From: CAZOMR01 sp964580655
GTDB lineage: Bacteria; RBG-13-61-14; CAZOMR01
Assembly: GCA_964580655.1 (NCBI GenBank)
Contig: CAZOMR010000147.1
Coordinates: 1-8,368 of the forward strand
Reading direction: 5' to 3'
DNA: 8,368 nucleotides
The position numbers and the translations under genes were made by a program. Of the stretch, positions 5,841-8,368 are shown piece after piece. Each line of letters begins with the position of its first letter. The first letter of the stretch is position 1. The notes under the pieces were generated by a model that was not told the DNA's origin, made no database searches, and saw nothing but the letters and a program-made list of their open reading frames with translations.

Positions 5841-6224
5841 TCAGCCAGCTTTTTTGGGAGGCCTTCCTCTGCGACCTACCTTCTTCTTGGCCCGTGGCTT
5901 TTTCTTTTCCCTGAGCATCTTCTGGTAATGACTCTGGCAGTAGCCCTTTGCGTAATGAGGATTTTTACACCCGTGTACCTTGCAAACTTTACGCTTGGGT
6001 TTGGGACCAGGTTTCTTGCGCGGCCCTTTTTTCACTTTAGCTTTTCGACCAGGTTTGGGACCGGGTTTGCGACCCGGTTTTTTCCTGGCTGTTGCTCCAT
6101 GCGCCGCAACATGTTTGGCCACCTTCTTCTCAACACGCCCAAGCCGACGGCTTAGATCCTTCTGGCCATCAACTAGCTTTGCCAAGACCTTCTCCAGCGA
6201 ATAGATCATCCCTTGTTTCGGCAT
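5841..6224 (-). CDS. Small Lys/Arg-rich protein with Cys/His knuckle and AT-hook
   Basis: I cannot assign a named family. The 127-residue protein has three parts. Residues 1-40 form a probable amphipathic helix. Residues 47-80 are a low-complexity basic tail of KPGR/KPGP/KPKR repeats. A compact Cys/His segment then follows, with C81, C86, C96 and H99 (C-x4-C-x9-C-x2-H; H84, H90 nearby), which could bind zinc. The C-terminus contains GRRGRPPKK (117-125), a good AT-hook core (RGRP). The composition resembles histone-H1-like and other basic nucleoid proteins, so DNA or RNA binding in the cytoplasm is the natural inference. The ATG at 6224 has a strong AAGGAGG 9 bases upstream. The gene lies 73 bp ahead of rseC and has its own AT-rich promoter region. 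Confidence 0.85.
   Translation of the reverse strand: MPKQGMIYSLEKVLAKLVDGQKDLSRRLGRVEKKVAKHVAAHGATARKKPGRKPGPKPGRKAKVKKGPRKKPGPKPKRKVCKVHGCKNPHYAKGYCQSHYQKMLREKKKPRAKKKVGRRGRPPKKAG
6046..6081 (-). repeat. Three 12-bp tandem units encoding KPG-type repeats
   Basis: On the + strand CGACCAGGTTTG (6046-6057), GGACCGGGTTTG (6058-6069) and CGACCCGGTTTT (6070-6081) are imperfect direct repeats in register with the codons. They encode successive K-P-G-R/K-P-G-P tetrapeptides of the basic protein. A related copy encodes KPGPKPKRK further along (residues 71-79). Such repeats can change in number by slippage. Confidence 0.75.
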
Positions 6225-6487
6225 TTACACTTTCCTCCTTTAAGTTGTTTCTTTTCCTTGTTTAAGAAAAAATATTATATATTTCTTGTTGTATCTATAT
6301 ATCACGGATAATTTTTTTTTACAAGAAAAAAATAGAATTTTTTGGGTTTTTTCGGCAAACCCGGGCTTTCAGTATTGATAAGATAATCCTCGCTGACAGG
6401 ACAAAAGAGTCGTATGCGATGACAGCATCTTCAGGGGATCAGGCCTCGTGTTCAGCATGACCGGGATGTCTTTTTTCCCAGTGGAAT
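6225..6487. other. AT-rich intergenic region
   Basis: This 263-bp gap lies between the ATPase stop (6488) and the basic-protein start (6224), both on the minus strand. Bases 6240-6345 are strikingly AT-rich with runs of 6-9 A or T, and contain the dyad AAGAAA (6264-6269)/TTTCTT (6282-6287) and the promoter candidate. GGGTTT (6344-6349) and AAACCC (6357-6362) form another dyad that could fold in either transcript, without a proper U-run. Bases 6363-6487 have no gene I can support. Confidence 0.6.
6296..6324 (-). promoter_or_regulatory. Promoter of the basic-protein gene (candidate operon promoter)
   Basis: On the minus strand TTGTAA (6324-6319) and TATATA (6301-6296) are separated by exactly 17 bp, matching four of six and five of six consensus positions. 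The spacer carries the A-tract. Transcription would start near 6289, giving a leader of about 65 bases with the strong ribosome site AAGGAGG. Another TATAAT (6279-6274) lies just downstream but lacks a matching -35. This promoter may serve the basic-protein gene, rseC and smpB. Confidence 0.55.
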
Positions 6488-8020
6488 TCAGGACTCGGTT
6501 TTTTCTTTCTCGTGAAGAAGGTCAATTAATTTTGTATCGAGCGAGGCTGGTCTGGCTCTGGTCTTGGCCCAGCGGCGAAGTTCGGTAATCTTTTCCTCCA
6601 AGGTCTCAGACAGAGGCACGGTCTCGGAAAGGGACAGCAAGATGTCCTCGGTTGTTACCTCCGTGCCTTTGGTAAAGGCCTGGTACATTGCTGAAATGAT
6701 GCACTGCTCTATCTCGGAACCCGAGAATCCCTCGCTAGCCCGGGCAAGATGTTCCAGATCAAAATTTTCAGGATCCCGGTTTCGCTTATTAAGGTGTATT
6801 CGAAAGATTTCCTCCCTCTCGTGACTGCGGGGAAGGTCAACAAAAAATATTTCATCAAATCGTCCTTTGCGCACAAGCTCGGGGGGCAATTCCGAGATGG
6901 AGTTAGCCGTGGCGATAACATATACCTGAAGGGTCCGCTCCTGCATCCATGTGAGAAAACTTGCAAAGGCACGGGCTACACCTCCATGCTCTTTTTCCCC
7001 GGAGATGAGCCGTGATGAGAACCCCTTTTCAATCTCATCTATCCAGAGCACGCACGGGGATAAAGATTCAGCAAGGCTGATGGCCCCACGGAGGTTGCTC
7101 TCTGCCGGGCCCTGGCCAGAGGCAAGCACCTGGCTGATCTCAAGGCGCAAGAGGGGCATCTTCCATAGATTGGAGACAGCCTTGGCGCATAAACTCTTTC
7201 CACAACCCTGGACTCCGAGCAGTAAAAGGCCCTTTGGCTCGGGTAGACCGTATGCCCGGGCATCTTCTCCAAAAGCCTTGTACCGGTTGAGAAGCCAGGT
7301 TTTTAACAGGTCAAGCCCGCCGACCTCTTCAAGGTCCTCTCTTGTCTCAAAGTATTCAAGAAATCTTTGACGACGGATTATCTGGCGCTTTTGTTGCAGA
7401 ACAAGGGAGATGTCATGTTTTTCAAAAGCAGGTTTTTCCAGGAAGGCTCGAAGGAATACGCGACGCGCTTCCAGGGCCGTGAGCCCGAGGGCCGCGCGGA
7501 TGATCCCTTCTTTTATCTCGTCGCTCAGAACAGAAATTTTATGGCCCTCTGTGCGGAGTGAGTCCAGGGCTTCGGCTAGTATCTGGCTCAGGTCCGCCCG
7601 GTCCGGCAGAGGCAAGTCAAGGATAGTGATGTCTTTTTCAAGCTCCACAGGGATAACGATGAGCGGAGAGAGAAATACTATGACCTGGCCGCGCGAGGTG
7701 AGTAGGGGAATAATGTCCCGGATGGCGCGTATAGAGAAGGAGTCCTCAAGATGATGGTGGAAATCACGCAGGATAAACACAACCTTTTCCTTTGTGGCCG
7801 CAATCCTCGCAAGCGCCTCCCCACCCGAGGCTGGCTGGCCCGGAACCTGATCCTTATGGAAACCTCTGGTTTCAGACCAGATGGCTATTTTCGCCTTGCG
7901 CTCCCCAGCCACACGGCGGAGCAGGTCCTCTGTGCGCTTTTCCTCGTAGCTTGCAAGGTAAATCAGGACATGGCCCGAGTCCATGAGAATTTTAAGTTCA
8001 TGGCCGAAAGATTGCAACAT
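6488..8020 (-). CDS. Ycf46-like AAA ATPase
   Basis: This 510-residue protein resembles Ycf46-type AAA ATPases of cyanobacteria, plastids and scattered bacteria. The N-terminal half lacks a P-loop but keeps VLIYLASYEEKR (18-29) and VVFILRDFHHH (80-90), like the degenerate first domain of that family. The C-terminal half is a complete AAA module: Walker A GVQGCGKS (269-276), Walker B VLWIDE (324-329), sensor-1 region ATANS (370-374), arginine-finger segment RKGRFD (384-389) and sensor-2 motif GFSGSEIE (431-438). It is probably an oligomeric remodelling ATPase; in cyanobacteria Ycf46 has been linked to CO2 uptake and photosynthesis regulation, which need not apply here. I prefer ATG 8020 because family members begin just before this conserved strand. 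TTG 8053 would add 11 residues. Neither has a clear Shine-Dalgarno. The gene stands alone. Confidence 0.88.
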   Translation of the reverse strand: MLQSFGHELKILMDSGHVLIYLASYEEKRTEDLLRRVAGERKAKIAIWSETRGFHKDQVPGQPASGGEALARIAATKEKVVFILRDFHHHLEDSFSIRAIRDIIPLLTSRGQVIVFLSPLIVIPVELEKDITILDLPLPDRADLSQILAEALDSLRTEGHKISVLSDEIKEGIIRAALGLTALEARRVFLRAFLEKPAFEKHDISLVLQQKRQIIRRQRFLEYFETREDLEEVGGLDLLKTWLLNRYKAFGEDARAYGLPEPKGLLLLGVQGCGKSLCAKAVSNLWKMPLLRLEISQVLASGQGPAESNLRGAISLAESLSPCVLWIDEIEKGFSSRLISGEKEHGGVARAFASFLTWMQERTLQVYVIATANSISELPPELVRKGRFDEIFFVDLPRSHEREEIFRIHLNKRNRDPENFDLEHLARASEGFSGSEIEQCIISAMYQAFTKGTEVTTEDILLSLSETVPLSETLEEKITELRRWAKTRARPASLDTKLIDLLHEKEKTES

Positions 8021-8024
8021 CAAT

Positions 8025-8054
8025 TTTATTTTACCATGCCATTCAAAGGGCAAT
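8025..8054 (-). promoter_or_regulatory. Candidate promoter of the Ycf46-like gene
   Basis: On the minus strand TTGATT (8054-8049) and TAAAAT (8030-8025) are spaced by 18 bp. Transcription from this pair would begin right at or next to ATG 8020, implying a leaderless message, which would explain the missing ribosome site. The match is moderate (five of six at -10, four of six at -35) and the region is AT-rich, so chance agreement is possible. Confidence 0.3.
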
Positions 8055-8083
8055 CAAGTGAGTGGTCAATTCCTGATTTTTTC

Positions 8084-8111
8084 TTGACATTTTTGAAAAA
8101 TGAGGTAACAT
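8084..8111 (+). promoter_or_regulatory. Promoter of tRNA-Asn
   Basis: A perfect TTGACA (8084-8089) is followed after 16 bp by TAACAT (8106-8111), which matches four of six -10 positions. The predicted start, about 8118, is some 10 bases before the mature tRNA. It is divergent from the ATPase gene on the other strand. Confidence 0.65.
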
Positions 8112-8127
8112 TTTATTGTCAAATAGT

Positions 8128-8203
8128 TCCCCGGTAGCTCAGTTGGTAGAGCGGGTGGCTGTTAACCACTTGGTCGCTGGTTCGAGTCCGGCCCGGGGAG
8201 CCA
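8128..8203 (+). tRNA. tRNA-Asn (anticodon GUU)
   Basis: The acceptor stem is TCCCCGG (8128-8134) with CCGGGGA (8193-8199), the discriminator is G, and CCA is encoded (8201-8203). The anticodon stem GGTGG/CCACT ends in a G-U pair and carries the loop CTGTTAA, giving anticodon GUU for AAC and AAU. The T arm is GCTGG-TTCGAGT-CCGGC. Its own promoter precedes it and a hairpin with a short T-rich tail follows at 8249-8294. Confidence 0.97.
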
Positions 8204-8213
8204 GATTAAAACC

Positions 8214-8265
8214 ACGAACCTCCCGAGGCTCGTAGGTTAACGATAGAGTCAGGGGAAACGGGAGG
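8214..8265 (+). other. Foldable leader with competing pairings after tRNA-Asn
   Basis: ACGA-A-CCT (8214-8221) can fold with AGG-C-TCGT (8226-8233) into a small hairpin with loop CCCG. Alternatively CCTCCCG (8219-8225) is perfectly complementary to CGGGAGG (8259-8265), which lies in the loop of the terminator-like hairpin at 8249-8288. Pairing between the two loops or a pseudoknot is therefore possible. I do not recognise a known riboswitch or small RNA consensus in it. Confidence 0.4.
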
Positions 8266-8294
8266 AGTGAAACGACCTTTTCCCCTGATTTGTT
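8249..8294 (+). terminator. Terminator-like hairpin after tRNA-Asn
   Basis: TCAGGGGAAA (8249-8258) pairs with TTTCCCCTGA (8279-8288), ten perfect pairs, followed by TTTGTT. The loop is 20 bases, long for an intrinsic terminator, and the T tail is interrupted by one G. It probably ends the tRNA-Asn transcript, or acts as an attenuator for the possible gene at 8317. Confidence 0.55.
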
Positions 8295-8316
8295 AAAGGG
8301 TTACGACGAGGCGGAC

Positions 8317-8368
8317 ATGATGATGGATTCTCCGGTTGGAGAAAAACTTTTCGGGCTTCAGGTGCAAT
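8317..8368 (+). CDS. Possible 5' end of a gene running off the right edge
   Basis: Three consecutive ATG codons (8317, 8320, 8323) open a frame that stays open to the end of the window, 17 complete codons: MMMDSPVGEKLFGLQVQ. GAGG (8308-8311) lies 8 bases before the second ATG, an acceptable ribosome site. The fragment is too short to recognise a family, and an open frame of this length is common by chance. The support is the start context and position behind a terminator-like leader. Confidence 0.3.
   Translation, partial: MMMDSPVGEKLFGLQVQ

Noticed and set aside
6344..6362. GGGTTT/AAACCC dyad as terminator of the Ycf46-like gene
   Set aside because: On the minus strand the sequence after the stem is A-rich rather than T-rich, so it does not have the form of an intrinsic terminator in that direction.
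8021..8053. TTG 8053 as start of the Ycf46-like ATPase
   Set aside because: No ribosome site, and it adds 11 residues before the conserved first helix. It is kept only as an alternative, because ATG 8020 also lacks a ribosome site.
1..8368. CRISPR array, insertion sequence, prophage attachment site or genomic-island boundary at the tRNA genes
   Set aside because: No spaced repeats, no transposase or integrase frame, and no duplicated tRNA 3' ends were found. The tRNAs alone are not evidence of an integration site in use.

Overview
The window looks like chromosome from a Gram-negative bacterium of intermediate GC content. It holds three complete tRNA genes with encoded CCA ends, sigma70-like promoters, bacterial SmpB and an RseC-type membrane protein. 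RseC occurs mainly in Proteobacteria and relatives that carry Rnf/Rsx complexes. A deltaproteobacterial (Desulfobacterota-like) or neighbouring uncultured lineage would fit, but that is inference. I see no transposase, integrase, CRISPR array, phage gene or antibiotic-resistance cassette.

Layout. Bases 1-405 hold a tRNA pair, Gln(CUG) then Glu(CUC), on the + strand. It is driven by a near-consensus promoter and closed by hairpins and an intrinsic terminator. A MATE-family exporter (525-1919, +) follows. It converges on a long minus-strand block, read right to left: a Ycf46-like AAA ATPase (start near 8020), an AT-rich intergenic region, a small very basic protein with a Cys/His knuckle and an AT-hook (6224-5841), an RseC-like membrane protein (5767-5261), SmpB (5264-4806), a YfhO-like polytopic membrane protein (4693-2363) and a SRPBCC-fold protein (2382-1945). 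tRNA-Asn(GUU) follows on the + strand at 8128-8203, then a leader with strong RNA-folding potential and what may be the first codons of a gene running off the right edge.

How the genes relate. Two minus-strand pairs are translationally linked: rseC-smpB by an ATGA overlap, and the YfhO-like/SRPBCC pair by a 20-bp overlap. The basic protein has its own promoter in the AT-rich stretch and a strong ribosome site. It is separated from rseC by 73 bp with a stable hairpin, so it may head an operon of basic protein, rseC and smpB. The themes are mixed (translation quality control, membrane redox maintenance, envelope glycan or lipoprotein processing, export). I do not see one coherent new pathway.

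The items most worth a second look are the basic Cys/His plus AT-hook protein under its A-tract promoter, the mutually exclusive hairpins ahead of rseC, the foldable leader after tRNA-Asn, and the solitary Ycf46-like ATPase without a visible ribosome-binding site.
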